Shown here: in pieces, positions 24,631-32,804 of the stretch | How the letters are laid out: each line of letters begins with the position of its first letter | Position numbering within the stretch: position 1 is the stretch's first letter | DNA from: Helicobacter sp. | Lineage (GTDB): Bacteria > Campylobacterota > Campylobacteria > Campylobacterales > Helicobacteraceae | Length of the DNA stretch: 64,000 nt | Reading direction: 5' to 3' | NCBI RefSeq assembly: GCF_014799995.1 | Contig: NZ_JAAVGY010000062.1 | Location: forward strand, 1-64,000 | Made by a program: the position numbers and the translations under genes | The notes under the pieces: model-generated | What the model saw: only the letters and a program-made list of their open reading frames with translations | Database searches by the model: none | Told to the model about the DNA's origin: nothing

Positions 24631-25671
24631 TCATATCAAAATTTTTGATATTTTGCGCTTTCTTTCTAATTCCTCAAGGCTTAGCTTTTGTTGCTCTTGC
24701 AATTCTTCAAAAAACATTTGTAAAGGGTCTTTATAGTTTTTTACATACTCTTCCCATTCTTTATCTGCTCTAAGACTTTCTTCGCTTCTTTTAATTTTAA
24801 GAGGTCGCGGTCCTGTAACATAAAATTCTCCTTTAGTGCTTGTTTGGTCTTTTGAAGCATCATAATTGATAATTTCTATATAAGACATTGACTTATCATA
24901 CCCTTGGGATTTACCATTTGCAGTTGCCTCACCCTCTCTTGTATGGAGATTTGCATTGATAACGCCAATTAGCAATCCACCCTTTGTGATAGAGCCATCG
25001 GGATTTGTGTATTTGTCCCTTGTCATATCGAAATGCACATTGCTTGTCGCACCACCATTTGCATTATTAAAAACATCTGTGGTGGGATTTGTAGGTGAGC
25101 TATTATAAAATAGGCTACTAATATTCATTCTATCAGGTCGTCCGCCTATTGGAGTACTCCAATACATAGAATGGTTGGTAAAATCTACAATATTGCTATA
25201 AACTTCGCTTACTTGCATAGTTTGCGTATCAAACTTATATCCCTGCGGAAATTTGGCAATCTCTTCAGCACTAAAGCTATCTTTGGAATTTAGCACATTT
25301 TCACCTACAACTTGCAAGAGAATCTTATAAGCATTCCCAACTGTTTTTGCTATATCAAGATTCCTATAAATTCTCATAGGGTTTTTTGTCTTATCTGTCA
25401 TTGTATTTACCAAACTCTCCATTGTGCTTGAATGGATTTTATAATCACTTGGGATTCCAGCTGCTTTATTAAATTCCTCTGTGAAATATCCATCTTTATC
25501 CACCGCATAGCCTAAAACCTGATTGGTGGAGATTTTAAACAAATCCTTGCTAGAAACCAAATCAGTATTTAAGTTTTGATTAGAGGAATGATGATTTTCT
25601 TGCTTTATGCGCACGCTATTCTTTAAATTGATTAGAGGGTTATTATAACTTGAGTTGATAGAATTTATCAT
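24631..25671 (-). CDS. Unrecognised protein, possible flagellar regulon member
   Basis: A 346-residue protein that I cannot name. It has no signal peptide or membrane segment and starts MINSINSSYNNPLINLKN, an Asn/Ser-rich opening like that of flagellar-secreted proteins. The middle contains GYAVDKDGYFTEEFNKAAGI and the C-terminal 60 residues are charged with a predicted coiled coil (EELQEQQKLSLEELERKRK). The upstream region has a sequence resembling a sigma-28 promoter and a strong AGGAGG site. It is flanked by an exported peptidase gene and, divergently, an outer-membrane pseudogene. Secretion through the flagellar apparatus is inference from these hints only. Confidence 0.7.
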   Translation of the reverse strand: MINSINSSYNNPLINLKNSVRIKQENHHSSNQNLNTDLVSSKDLFKISTNQVLGYAVDKDGYFTEEFNKAAGIPSDYKIHSSTMESLVNTMTDKTKNPMRIYRNLDIAKTVGNAYKILLQVVGENVLNSKDSFSAEEIAKFPQGYKFDTQTMQVSEVYSNIVDFTNHSMYWSTPIGGRPDRMNISSLFYNSSPTNPTTDVFNNANGGATSNVHFDMTRDKYTNPDGSITKGGLLIGVINANLHTREGEATANGKSQGYDKSMSYIEIINYDASKDQTSTKGEFYVTGPRPLKIKRSEESLRADKEWEEYVKNYKDPLQMFFEELQEQQKLSLEELERKRKISKILI

Positions 25672-25698
25672 TTTAACCTCCTAATGTCATTTATGATA

Positions 25699-25725
25699 GT
25701 ATCGTCCGTTCTAACGAAAAGTAAA
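25699..25725 (-). promoter_or_regulatory. Possible FliA (sigma-28) promoter
   Basis: On the minus strand TTACTTTT (25724-25717) and GACGATAC (25706-25699) are separated by 10 bases. The reference sigma-28 pattern is TAAAGTTT-N11-GCCGATAA; the match is 5 of 8 and 6 of 8 with a one-base shorter spacer. No competing TATAAT is evident before the 25671 start. Confidence 0.3.
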
Positions 25726-25812
25726 GATTTGCGTCAAGGATTTCCTATAAAATTGGAATAAAAATTGCTGCCTTGTTACAATTATAGAATATTTTAGATT
25801 TGGAAGATTGCA

Positions 25813-26669
25813 ATGTTTAAGAAAATATTGTTAGGGATTTTGGCTTGTGCTTTGCCGCTTTTGGCTTCAGATGAATTAAATATTGATAGTCTCTTAATAA
25901 AGAAAATTGGACTTAGAAGTATCACTAATGTTTCTCTTCTAAGCTCTGGGAATGCGAACTCTTATTCCTTGTATCCCAATCTAAGCATTACAGGAGACCC
26001 AACGGTTTGAAATGATACGAAGCAACTAAGTTAAACCAAACCTTTATCTATACCTTACACCCGAAATTTGACTTGCTTGTTGCGGGCAATGGAAGCTATG
26101 CGAGACAAGAATTTACAAACTTTTTCACAGGTGATTATTCGCATACCGATAAAACAATCTTCAATTCTTTGTGATTGGGATTTATTTATACCGCGGATAG
26201 CATTGCGGATTTTGTGCCACAAATCACCTTTCAAACCTCAATTATCCAACGAGAAGCATTTATTAGAGAGGATAAAAATTTTTATCTCAAATCCCAAAAT
26301 TTGCAAGCGACTTTGAGAGGATACAGTGACCCTGTGGTTTATGGAATCTATGGAGGATTTGGCTATAACGCAAAGAGGAAGTTTGAGTTCGCAAGGGTAG
26401 AATATGGAAACAGCTTTTATGTGGGCGGGGATTTGTCTATTATTTTAAGCCCCAAGATTACTTTAGACTTGGGAGCAGAGCAGAGATTCCAAACCGAACA
26501 AAAGATTAATGGATACCAAAATTCCGAACTCCGCTCTATCCCTACCCTAAGCGTTGGCTCAACTTATAGCGTCAATTCGGACACCGCTGTTTCTGTGAGT
26601 GCAAGCTTCGGCGGAAGTTCTGCCGCCCCTGATGCAATCTTTGGTGTGAGTTTGTGGAAAAAGTTTTAA
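25813..26669 (+). pseudogene. Decayed outer-membrane beta-barrel (transporter-like) gene
   Basis: The first 65 codons encode a signal peptide (ILACALPLLAS) and the start of a mature domain. The frame then meets TGA at 26008, where TGG (Trp) would continue the sequence, a single missing T near 26031 turns CTA-AGT-TTA into a stop, and a second Trp-position TGA follows at 26172. With these three lesions repaired, a continuous barrel protein reads through to SVSASFGGSSAAPDAIFGVSLWKKF at 26669, ending in the C-terminal Phe typical of outer-membrane proteins. The remaining sequence is little degraded, so inactivation looks recent. The family resembles the MetA-phenol/FapF-like 'transporter' barrels, with low certainty. 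Confidence 0.8.
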
Positions 26670-26800
26670 GCTAAGCAAATGTATTTGCAATAAGAATCCC
26701 CCCCAAAAAAACCCTTAAGTGAGAATGTGGATTCTACACATTTGCACGTCAATTTATCTTAATAAACATATAAAAATTATCATTTTAAATCTATTTGCAG

Positions 26801-26806
26801 TATAAT
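26801..26806 (+). promoter_or_regulatory. -10 box for the universal stress protein gene
   Basis: TATAAT at 26801-26806, preceded by TTTGCAG, predicts a start near 26813 and a 30-nt leader. Confidence 0.5.
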
Positions 26807-26842
26807 ATTAAGAATATCTAAACACAAACAAAGGCTCATCTT

Positions 26843-27664
26843 ATGAAAAATAGAATCGTTGTCGCAACAGACTTTTCACAAAGCAGTTTGACTGCGCTTA
26901 CTAAAGCAATGTTTTTAGCCAAAAAACAAAAATTTACGCTTGATGTCGTGCATGTCGTAGAGTATTCCATTTTCCACGACCCCAAAAAAGACAAAAAGGT
27001 AGGCAAAGAAGCACTTGCGAAATTTATTGCGGATAATTTCCCAACTCCTGAAGTAGAAATCTCGCAATTTTGCTATGTCGGCACAATCCATAAAGAAATC
27101 AACAAACACGCCAAAAGTCGCGAATGTCGTTTGTTGTTCGTTGGTGCGACAGGTGAAACTCAATATTTAACAGAAGTTTTACTTGGTTCAGTAACCAAAA
27201 AAATTATCCGAAATTCCAAACTTCCTGTCCTTGTAGTCAAAAATGAGGCACTTCCAGACTATGTGAATATTTTTTCACCCACAGACTTTTCTGATGATTC
27301 CTTAAAAGTTGCCAAAACTGCAAGAAAAATCTTCCCAGAAGCTAATTTGGTCTTCTATCATATGATTTCTCGCCCATTTGAATTGCGTTTAGGACGTTAT
27401 GGCGCAGACGATGACCAGATTTCTAAATTTAACAAAAGCGCAGAAGAAAAAGCAAGGGAATATTCCAAAGAATTTTTAAGTCATTTCACAGGCAAAAACG
27501 AAATGGTGCTAGATAGCGGTATTCTTTCCTATACGCGCCTTTTAAGTGTAGCAGAATCCAAAAATGTTTCACTCATCGCACTGCCAACAAATGGAAAAGT
27601 TAGCTTTTTTGCACTAGATGTATTGCAAAACGCCCACGTAGATGTGCTAATTTGGAAATTCTAA
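26843..27664 (+). CDS. Tandem universal stress protein
   Basis: A 273-residue cytoplasmic protein with two UspA domains. The first opens KNRIVVATDFSQSSLTALTKA and includes LLFVGATGETQYLTEVLLGSV, close to the ATP-binding G-2x-G-9x-G(S/T) pattern, then SKLPVLVVK. The second starts NIFSPTDFSDDSLKVAKTA and is more degenerate at its nucleotide loop (IALPTNGKVSFFALDVL). Such proteins are made on starvation or oxidative stress and bind ATP; the target is unknown. It appears monocistronic with its own TATAAT promoter. Confidence 0.9.
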   Translation: MKNRIVVATDFSQSSLTALTKAMFLAKKQKFTLDVVHVVEYSIFHDPKKDKKVGKEALAKFIADNFPTPEVEISQFCYVGTIHKEINKHAKSRECRLLFVGATGETQYLTEVLLGSVTKKIIRNSKLPVLVVKNEALPDYVNIFSPTDFSDDSLKVAKTARKIFPEANLVFYHMISRPFELRLGRYGADDDQISKFNKSAEEKAREYSKEFLSHFTGKNEMVLDSGILSYTRLLSVAESKNVSLIALPTNGKVSFFALDVLQNAHVDVLIWKF

Positions 27665-27748
27665 CTACCTCTTAGCAAAATGCAAAGGAGATAGCCAAAT
27701 TCCCTAAACCTCTTGCGTGCTTAGAGTGCGTTTAGCTTGTAGTGGAAT

Positions 27749-27754
27749 TATAAT
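27749..27754 (+). promoter_or_regulatory. -10 box for the comEC-led gene run
   Basis: TATAAT at 27749-27754 predicts a start near 27761, leaving a leader of about 14 nt that consists largely of the AAGGGG ribosome-binding site before the ATG at 27775. Confidence 0.5.
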
Positions 27755-27774
27755 ATAGAATCGCAAAGGGGATT

Positions 27775-29085
27775 ATGGATTCCACCTGCAAGGGCGTATC
27801 AATGCAAAACCTTTCACCACCTTTGTTTTTCAATTTAAAAGAGCGTCTAATTTTTACTCTCTTTTTATGTCTGGTTTTGGGTTGCACGCTTGGTTTTAAA
27901 TTCTATCAATTCCATACCCTAAAATCTCAACAAAATCCCCAAATCACCGCACAAGTCCTCTTGCAATATTTAAAAAGCAAAGACGATAAAACTTATTTTG
28001 TATTGAAGCTAAAAAGTGATTTTGGTGTTTTTTATACCACTTCACGCGAAGATTTGCAAGACTTAAAATACCGCTTCCTTTCCTTGCGCATTATGCTAGA
28101 TAAAGTTTCTTTTGGGGAATTTCTACACAGATTCTATGCCCCGAGTTTCAATCTCGTTTTGCTCCCCAATCAAGACTTCAAAACACCCTTGAGAGAGGCG
28201 ATTCTAAATCAGCATGACACGCAACTAATGGGCGAGTATTACTTGGCACTTTTTCTATCAGATAGCTTGCCACAGGCTTGGCGCACTTTGGCTCAAAGCT
28301 ATGGAATCTCGCATATATTCGCTATTTCTGGATTCCACACGGGCATTTTAAGTGCTGTGGGATTTCTCCTTTTGGGATTCCTTTATAAACCCTTTCATCG
28401 GAGATTCTTTCCTTATCGCAATGCCTTTTTTGATATGGGATTCTTAGTGCTTTTAGGGCTAATTGCATATTATTTTTTACTCACACAATCTCCCTCATAT
28501 TTGCGTGCTCTGACAATGAGTTGTGTAACATTTTTTCTATTATGGCGCGGATTAGATGTGTTGCGTTTAGAATCTTTTGCGTGGTGTGTTCTCTCCTTGC
28601 TTGCATTTTTCCCGCAACTGATTTTTTCTGTGGGGTTTTATTTCTCTAGCTTGGGGGTTTTATATATCTTTTTGTTTTTCAAATACTTTAAAATTCCTAA
28701 AAACTTGATTGGCAGATTCCTTTATGGCGCGCTCTTAAACGCTTCAACTTTTTTCTTAATGGGGATTGTGGTGTATTATTTTTTCCCTTATTTCTCCCCC
28801 CTATCTCTTTTCTCACTCCTCATTACACCGCTTTTTATCCTTTACTATCCCTTAGAATTACTGCTCCATTTGTTTGGTATGGGTGGGATTCTGGATTCCC
28901 TTTTGCTTGCGTGGGTAAATTTCAAAACGTACACTATTATCTTACAACCCGACCTCATAACATTTGCATTGTGCAATCTATTGACGCTTTTAGGAGTTTT
29001 TTATCTCCGTGCCTTTCTCGCTCTTTTGATTCTTAATTTGGCGTATTATGGCTATGGAATCTATTTGTATTTTTATGGATTTTAA
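27775..29085 (+). CDS. comEC: ComEC/Rec2 DNA uptake channel
   Basis: A 436-residue polytopic membrane protein of the ComEC/Rec2 family, which carries incoming single-stranded DNA across the inner membrane during natural transformation. The family core is visible as GISHIFAISGFHTGIL followed by a run of about eight membrane spans. Like the H. pylori protein of similar size, it lacks the C-terminal metallo-beta-lactamase domain of longer ComEC proteins. The ATG at 27775 is chosen because AAGGGG directly precedes it; ATG 27802 is an alternative. The order comEC - (DUF502) - mqnP resembles HP1361-HP1360. Confidence 0.9.
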   Translation: MDSTCKGVSMQNLSPPLFFNLKERLIFTLFLCLVLGCTLGFKFYQFHTLKSQQNPQITAQVLLQYLKSKDDKTYFVLKLKSDFGVFYTTSREDLQDLKYRFLSLRIMLDKVSFGEFLHRFYAPSFNLVLLPNQDFKTPLREAILNQHDTQLMGEYYLALFLSDSLPQAWRTLAQSYGISHIFAISGFHTGILSAVGFLLLGFLYKPFHRRFFPYRNAFFDMGFLVLLGLIAYYFLLTQSPSYLRALTMSCVTFFLLWRGLDVLRLESFAWCVLSLLAFFPQLIFSVGFYFSSLGVLYIFLFFKYFKIPKNLIGRFLYGALLNASTFFLMGIVVYYFFPYFSPLSLFSLLITPLFILYYPLELLLHLFGMGGILDSLLLAWVNFKTYTIILQPDLITFALCNLLTLLGVFYLRAFLALLILNLAYYGYGIYLYFYGF

Positions 29086-29124
29086 GCTAAAATGCAAAGA
29101 TTATTTAAATTTTAAGGTTAATGC

Positions 29125-29667
29125 GTGAATCAAATCATCTCCAAAGTCAGCAAAGGTTTGCTTGCGATTCTACCCTTTTTATTGCTCTTTTGGATTTTCT
29201 CTTTTGTCTATGAATTTTGTGCTAAAATCTTTTATTTTATTTTTGGAATCACAAACGCCAATCTTTTTGTTACCCTTTTAATCTTTGCTTCAAGCCTCGC
29301 TCTACTCTATTACATTGGAGTTTTAATAGAAAAAAACAAAGAAGTTTTAGGGATTAAAATCACCGAAATCATTATCGCAAAGATTCCTTTTGTCAAAAGC
29401 GTTTATTCTGGAATCAAGGAAGTTTTAAACATCTTTTTGGGCAAAAATGAAGAAGGTTATTTGGGGGTTGCCTACATTGATGTCGGCAATATGGAGCTTA
29501 TAGGCTTTATTACTAAAGAGGAGGGAGAAAAGTTTTATGTCTTCGTGCCAACGACTCCCAATCCTACTTCAGGTTTTCTACTAAAGCTTCCAAAAAGTCA
29601 AGTCAGGCTTTCGGATTTATCTGTCAGTGATGGATTCAAAAAAATCATTTCTCTAGGCGTAAAATAA
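29125..29667 (+). CDS. DUF502 family membrane protein
   Basis: A 180-residue protein with two N-terminal membrane spans (about residues 10-32 and 48-68) followed by a soluble domain with the DUF502 signatures IPFVKSVYSGIKEV and VFVPTTPNPTSGFLLKLPKSQV. The family function is unknown; related proteins occur in plants (COV proteins). It begins at GTG with TAAGG upstream and lies three bases before mqnP. Confidence 0.85.
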   Translation: MNQIISKVSKGLLAILPFLLLFWIFSFVYEFCAKIFYFIFGITNANLFVTLLIFASSLALLYYIGVLIEKNKEVLGIKITEIIIAKIPFVKSVYSGIKEVLNIFLGKNEEGYLGVAYIDVGNMELIGFITKEEGEKFYVFVPTTPNPTSGFLLKLPKSQVRLSDLSVSDGFKKIISLGVK

Positions 29668-29670
29668 ACA

Positions 29671-30528
29671 ATGCAAATCCAACAAAAACTAAAAGACTTA
29701 AGCGAACTTGTAATGTTTCAGCATAGCGTGTTTTCTATGCCCTTTATTTTCATCGCTATGCTTGTAGCGGCAAATGGTTGGTTTGGTTGGAAATTATTTA
29801 TTTTTGGCGTGATTGCAACGATTAGTGCGCGTAATTTTGCAATGGCATTTAACCGCTATGCAGACCGCAAATTTGACCGCACCAACCCACGCACCAAGAA
29901 TCGCCCAAGCGTAGATGGCAGAATCTCCCCCCATACAATGCTTATTTTTATCTGCGTTAATGCAATCATCTTCGTCCTTATGGGTTACTGTATCAATGAT
30001 TTATGCTTCTATCTCTCTGTCCCTATTCTCATTATCCTTGCAAGCTATTCACTCATCAAACGTTTTTCAAGTCTAGCACACTTAGTTCTTGGGCTCTCTT
30101 TGGGGCTAGCTCCCATTGCGGGTGTCGCTGCCACAAGCGGAGAGATTCCACTATGGAGCATTTATTTATGTGCGGGAGTGCTGTTTTGGGTTGCGGGATT
30201 TGATTTACTCTACGCCCTACAAGACATTGAACACGATAAAAAGGAGGGATTATACTCCATTCCTAGCGTCTTTGGCATTACGAAAACACTATGGTTTTCA
30301 AGACTTTTTCACCTGATGACGCTTGTCTTTTGGGGATTATTCATCATAGAATCTCATCGCAACTTTTGGATGTGGGTTGGGCTTGGGATTGCAGTTATTG
30401 CCCTATTTTTTGAACAATATCTAGTCTCTAAAAACTTCCAAAACATTCCGCGTGCGTTTTTTACGATTAATGCCTATCTTGGAATCGCATTGTTGGGGTT
30501 TTGCATCTTAGATTTGATTTTAGGATAA
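29671..30528 (+). CDS. mqnP: UbiA-family prenyltransferase, menaquinone (futalosine) type
   Basis: This integral membrane enzyme of 285 residues attaches the polyprenyl tail to the aromatic ring precursor. The first Asp-rich motif is NRYADRKFDRTNPRTKNRP (about residues 67-85) and the second DLLYALQDIEHDKKEGLYSIP (about 178-198), both binding the prenyl diphosphate through magnesium. In organisms with the futalosine pathway (mqnC is also in this window) the member of this family is MqnP rather than a ubiquinone UbiA, since these bacteria do not make ubiquinone. It is equivalent in place to HP1360. Confidence 0.88.
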   Translation: MQIQQKLKDLSELVMFQHSVFSMPFIFIAMLVAANGWFGWKLFIFGVIATISARNFAMAFNRYADRKFDRTNPRTKNRPSVDGRISPHTMLIFICVNAIIFVLMGYCINDLCFYLSVPILIILASYSLIKRFSSLAHLVLGLSLGLAPIAGVAATSGEIPLWSIYLCAGVLFWVAGFDLLYALQDIEHDKKEGLYSIPSVFGITKTLWFSRLFHLMTLVFWGLFIIESHRNFWMWVGLGIAVIALFFEQYLVSKNFQNIPRAFFTINAYLGIALLGFCILDLILG

Positions 30529-30531
30529 GTC

Positions 30532-31080
30532 GTGGAAAATTTTGCCAAAAGTCGCCTAATCCATACTGCCTTAAAGATTGAATTTGACAAAGCGCATACC
30601 AATGCAGAATCCTACGCGCTAGAGTTTAATAAGCTTACACAAAGCGATGAAGACCCTATTGGCGAATGGTTGCGCCTAATGCGCGCCAAAAGGGGAAATT
30701 TAGAGGGTGAAAATGCAGTGATTCTGGAGCTTTTGGTAGAAATCTACCGCAAGATAGAATCATTAGAATCTCGCATAGAGGGCAACACGAAAGCCTATGT
30801 GCCGCTAGGAAATCAAGGCTTGATTGATACGATTGGACACGGCTGCTTCGCTCTTTTAGATACAAACCTTTTAGAAAATACGCTTTATTATGGTAGAATA
30901 GAGCTTCCAACTTTCCCTACTCGTATTGTGCCTGTTTATTTTGTCTATCATTCAGAGCTTGCTTGGATTGAACAAATCCACGCAAGAGACGAAATAGAAT
31001 GGGACGGCTATGTCGCAGGAAAAGAACGTGCGTTAATTCGCTCACTTAAACTCAACAAAAAGGCAAGTGATGATAAATGA
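30532..31080 (+). CDS. Conserved hypothetical protein (HP1359-like position)
   Basis: A 182-residue soluble protein that I cannot assign. The N-terminal half is helical and acidic (FDKAHTNAESYALEFNKL... LLVEIYRKIESLESRIEG), and the C-terminal half looks like a small beta-barrel (ENTLYYGRIELPTFPTRIVPVYFVYHSEL), a pattern seen in PilZ-type or related domains, but no RxxxR motif is clear. It starts at GTG three bases after mqnP and overlaps the next gene. H. pylori has a hypothetical gene in the same place. Confidence 0.75.
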   Translation: MENFAKSRLIHTALKIEFDKAHTNAESYALEFNKLTQSDEDPIGEWLRLMRAKRGNLEGENAVILELLVEIYRKIESLESRIEGNTKAYVPLGNQGLIDTIGHGCFALLDTNLLENTLYYGRIELPTFPTRIVPVYFVYHSELAWIEQIHARDEIEWDGYVAGKERALIRSLKLNKKASDDK

Positions 31081-31630
31081 TGCAAATCTACTACTTTGGG
31101 GCGGAATCGGGATTGCCGTAGTCTTTGTTTTACTGATTATATATTTATATCTCAAAGAGGGAGAAAACGCCAAACGCGCACGTCGCTATGAAAAATCCAT
31201 TGAAGAACTCAACAAAGAAGTCTATCGCTTGCAAAAAAGAATCAAAGAACAAGGAAGTGAGCTAGAACACTTCAAAACCAGCATTAAAGCACAAATTTAT
31301 CAAGACACACGCTTAGAAATGAAAAATCTCCTAGATTCTAATCTCCACACACAAATTATGCCCATTAAAGTAGAAATGGAATCCCTCAAAACACAATGGA
31401 ATGAATGCAAAAATAACCTAGACAATACAGAAGAATTAGAAAACAAGATTTTTCGCTTAGAAGAAAGATTAAAAGAGTTTGTTTATACTCCAAGCAATCC
31501 TACAAATATTGATGAGGGACGCATTATTTCAATGTTTAAAGATGGTTGGAGCATAGATTCCATTGCCAAAGAATTGCGCATTGGCAAGGGTGAAGTAGAA
31601 TTTACGCTTAAATTCGCAAATCTAAAATAA
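31070..31630 (+). CDS. Membrane-anchored coiled-coil protein with C-terminal HTH
   Basis: About 186 residues: one N-terminal membrane helix (WGGIGIAVVFVLLIIYLYL), a long coiled coil (about residues 35-135) and a C-terminal helix-turn-helix-like segment (IISMFKDGWSIDSIAKELRI) as found in DUF6115-type proteins. Such proteins place a putative nucleic-acid-binding end at the membrane; the function is unknown. The ATG at 31070 is preferred over GTG 31067 because AAGG is spaced six bases before it. It overlaps the preceding gene and is nine bases from thrB. Confidence 0.75.
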   Translation: MINDANLLLWGGIGIAVVFVLLIIYLYLKEGENAKRARRYEKSIEELNKEVYRLQKRIKEQGSELEHFKTSIKAQIYQDTRLEMKNLLDSNLHTQIMPIKVEMESLKTQWNECKNNLDNTEELENKIFRLEERLKEFVYTPSNPTNIDEGRIISMFKDGWSIDSIAKELRIGKGEVEFTLKFANLK

Positions 31631-31639
31631 AGGAATACA

Positions 31640-32539
31640 ATGGAGTTTCGCGTGCCTGCAACAAGTGCGAACTTGGGACCGGGCTTTGATAGTTTGGGGC
31701 TTGCTTTGGGGCTTTATAATCGCTTCAGCCTAAAGCCCTCCAAATTCACTTCTATTCAGATTCACGGAGAGGGCGCAAAGAATCCCAAACTACGCGTGGA
31801 TAATGTGTTTGTCAGAATCTTTAACGAGCAGCTTAAAAAGCTAACAGGCAAAACCTTGCATTTCAAATTTACCTTTGATAATTCTATTCCAATTTCACGC
31901 GGTTTAGGGAGTAGTTCGGCGGTGATTATCGGGGCAATTAGCGCGGCTTTTAAGGTGGCAAATGTTCCGCTAGATAAACAAAAGATTTTAAATCTAGCCC
32001 TCAATTATGAATCCCACCCAGATAATATTACGCCTGCTTGTATGGGAGGATTTAATGTGTGTATGCTTACGCAACAAAATCAAGAAGTGCGCTTTATCCG
32101 CGCTTCCTTACCCGATTCTATCCAAGCGGTTGTCGTTATTCCCAATCAATCTATTTCAACCCATTTGTCGCGCCAAACTTTGCCCAAAAAATACAACCAA
32201 AAAGACGCTGTCTTTAATCTCTCCCACTCAAGCGTTCTTGCAAGTGCCTTTATCACGCAAAGTTTTGAGCTATTGCGTGAAGCAAGTATGGATAGATTCC
32301 ACCAATATTATCGTATGAAACAGATTCCATTGCTCTTTGAGGTGCAAAAATGCGCCCTCTCTTCTGGTGCGCTGATGAGCACACTCTCGGGGAGCGGTTC
32401 AACCTTTTTTAACCTCTGTTATAAAGAAGATAGTGCGAGATTGTATGAAATCTTAAGCAAAAAATTCTCAAAACTTAAAGTTCTAACGCTAAATTTTGAC
32501 AATCTTGGCGTTGTTTTTGATGATGAATTTAAGTTTTAG
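31640..32539 (+). CDS. thrB: Homoserine kinase
   Basis: A GHMP-family kinase (299 residues) that phosphorylates homoserine on the way to threonine. Visible motifs are the N-terminal VPATSANLGPGFDSLGLAL, the ATP-binding PISRGLGSSSAVIIGAI (near residue 90) and the C-terminal STLSGSGSTFFNL. It lies nine bases after the previous gene with AAAGGA upstream. The thrB-rnpM-infB-rbfA-rimP order is that of H. pylori HP1050-HP1046. Confidence 0.95.
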   Translation: MEFRVPATSANLGPGFDSLGLALGLYNRFSLKPSKFTSIQIHGEGAKNPKLRVDNVFVRIFNEQLKKLTGKTLHFKFTFDNSIPISRGLGSSSAVIIGAISAAFKVANVPLDKQKILNLALNYESHPDNITPACMGGFNVCMLTQQNQEVRFIRASLPDSIQAVVVIPNQSISTHLSRQTLPKKYNQKDAVFNLSHSSVLASAFITQSFELLREASMDRFHQYYRMKQIPLLFEVQKCALSSGALMSTLSGSGSTFFNLCYKEDSARLYEILSKKFSKLKVLTLNFDNLGVVFDDEFKF

Positions 32540-32544
32540 CTTGT

Positions 32545-32550
32545 TATAAT
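32545..32550 (+). promoter_or_regulatory. -10 box directly before rnpM
   Basis: TATAAT at 32545-32550 lies just eight bases before the rnpM ATG (32559), which has no Shine-Dalgarno. Transcription from it would give a leaderless or nearly leaderless mRNA. Confidence 0.45.
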
Positions 32551-32558
32551 TAAAGTCT

Positions 32559-32804
32559 ATGTCTAATCCAATTAGAATGTGTGTCGTATGTAGAGGACGC
32601 TTTCCACAAGCACAATTAATCCGCTTGCAATACAAAGACTCTGTATTAATACGCTTTCAAGGCAAAGGTAGAAGTTTTTATCTTTGTCCTCATTGCAAAG
32701 AAACGCCCAAAACTAGCGATTGCATCGCAAAAATTTGTAAATTAGATAAAAAACACAAAGAAACCATTAAATTTGCATTAAAGGAGATTTTTCTATATGG
32801 ATAA
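32559..32804 (+). CDS. rnpM: YlxR/RnpM family RNA-binding protein
   Basis: An 81-residue protein of the YlxR (DUF448) family, encoded next to infB in most bacteria. It has the family opening IRMCVVCRGRFPQAQLIRL and GRSFYLCPHCKE, including two CxxC pairs that may bind zinc. In other species the protein binds RNase P RNA and modulates it. It overlaps the infB start by eight bases. The lack of a visible ribosome-binding site and the adjacent TATAAT suggest leaderless translation. Confidence 0.88.
   Translation: MSNPIRMCVVCRGRFPQAQLIRLQYKDSVLIRFQGKGRSFYLCPHCKETPKTSDCIAKICKLDKKHKETIKFALKEIFLYG

Noticed and set aside
24633..24652. AT-only palindrome at the end of the 346-residue gene
   Set aside because: ATATCAAA/TTTGATAT-type symmetry is expected by chance in such AT-rich DNA and no T-run terminator follows a GC stem.
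26695..26712. C7 followed by A7 before the universal stress protein gene
   Set aside because: The C run is short for a slippage hotspot and is neither in a frame nor at promoter spacing distance.
26769..26790. Fur-box-like sequence ahead of the universal stress protein gene
   Set aside because: Only a short TTATCATT core matches, within AT-rich DNA; not enough to claim a site.
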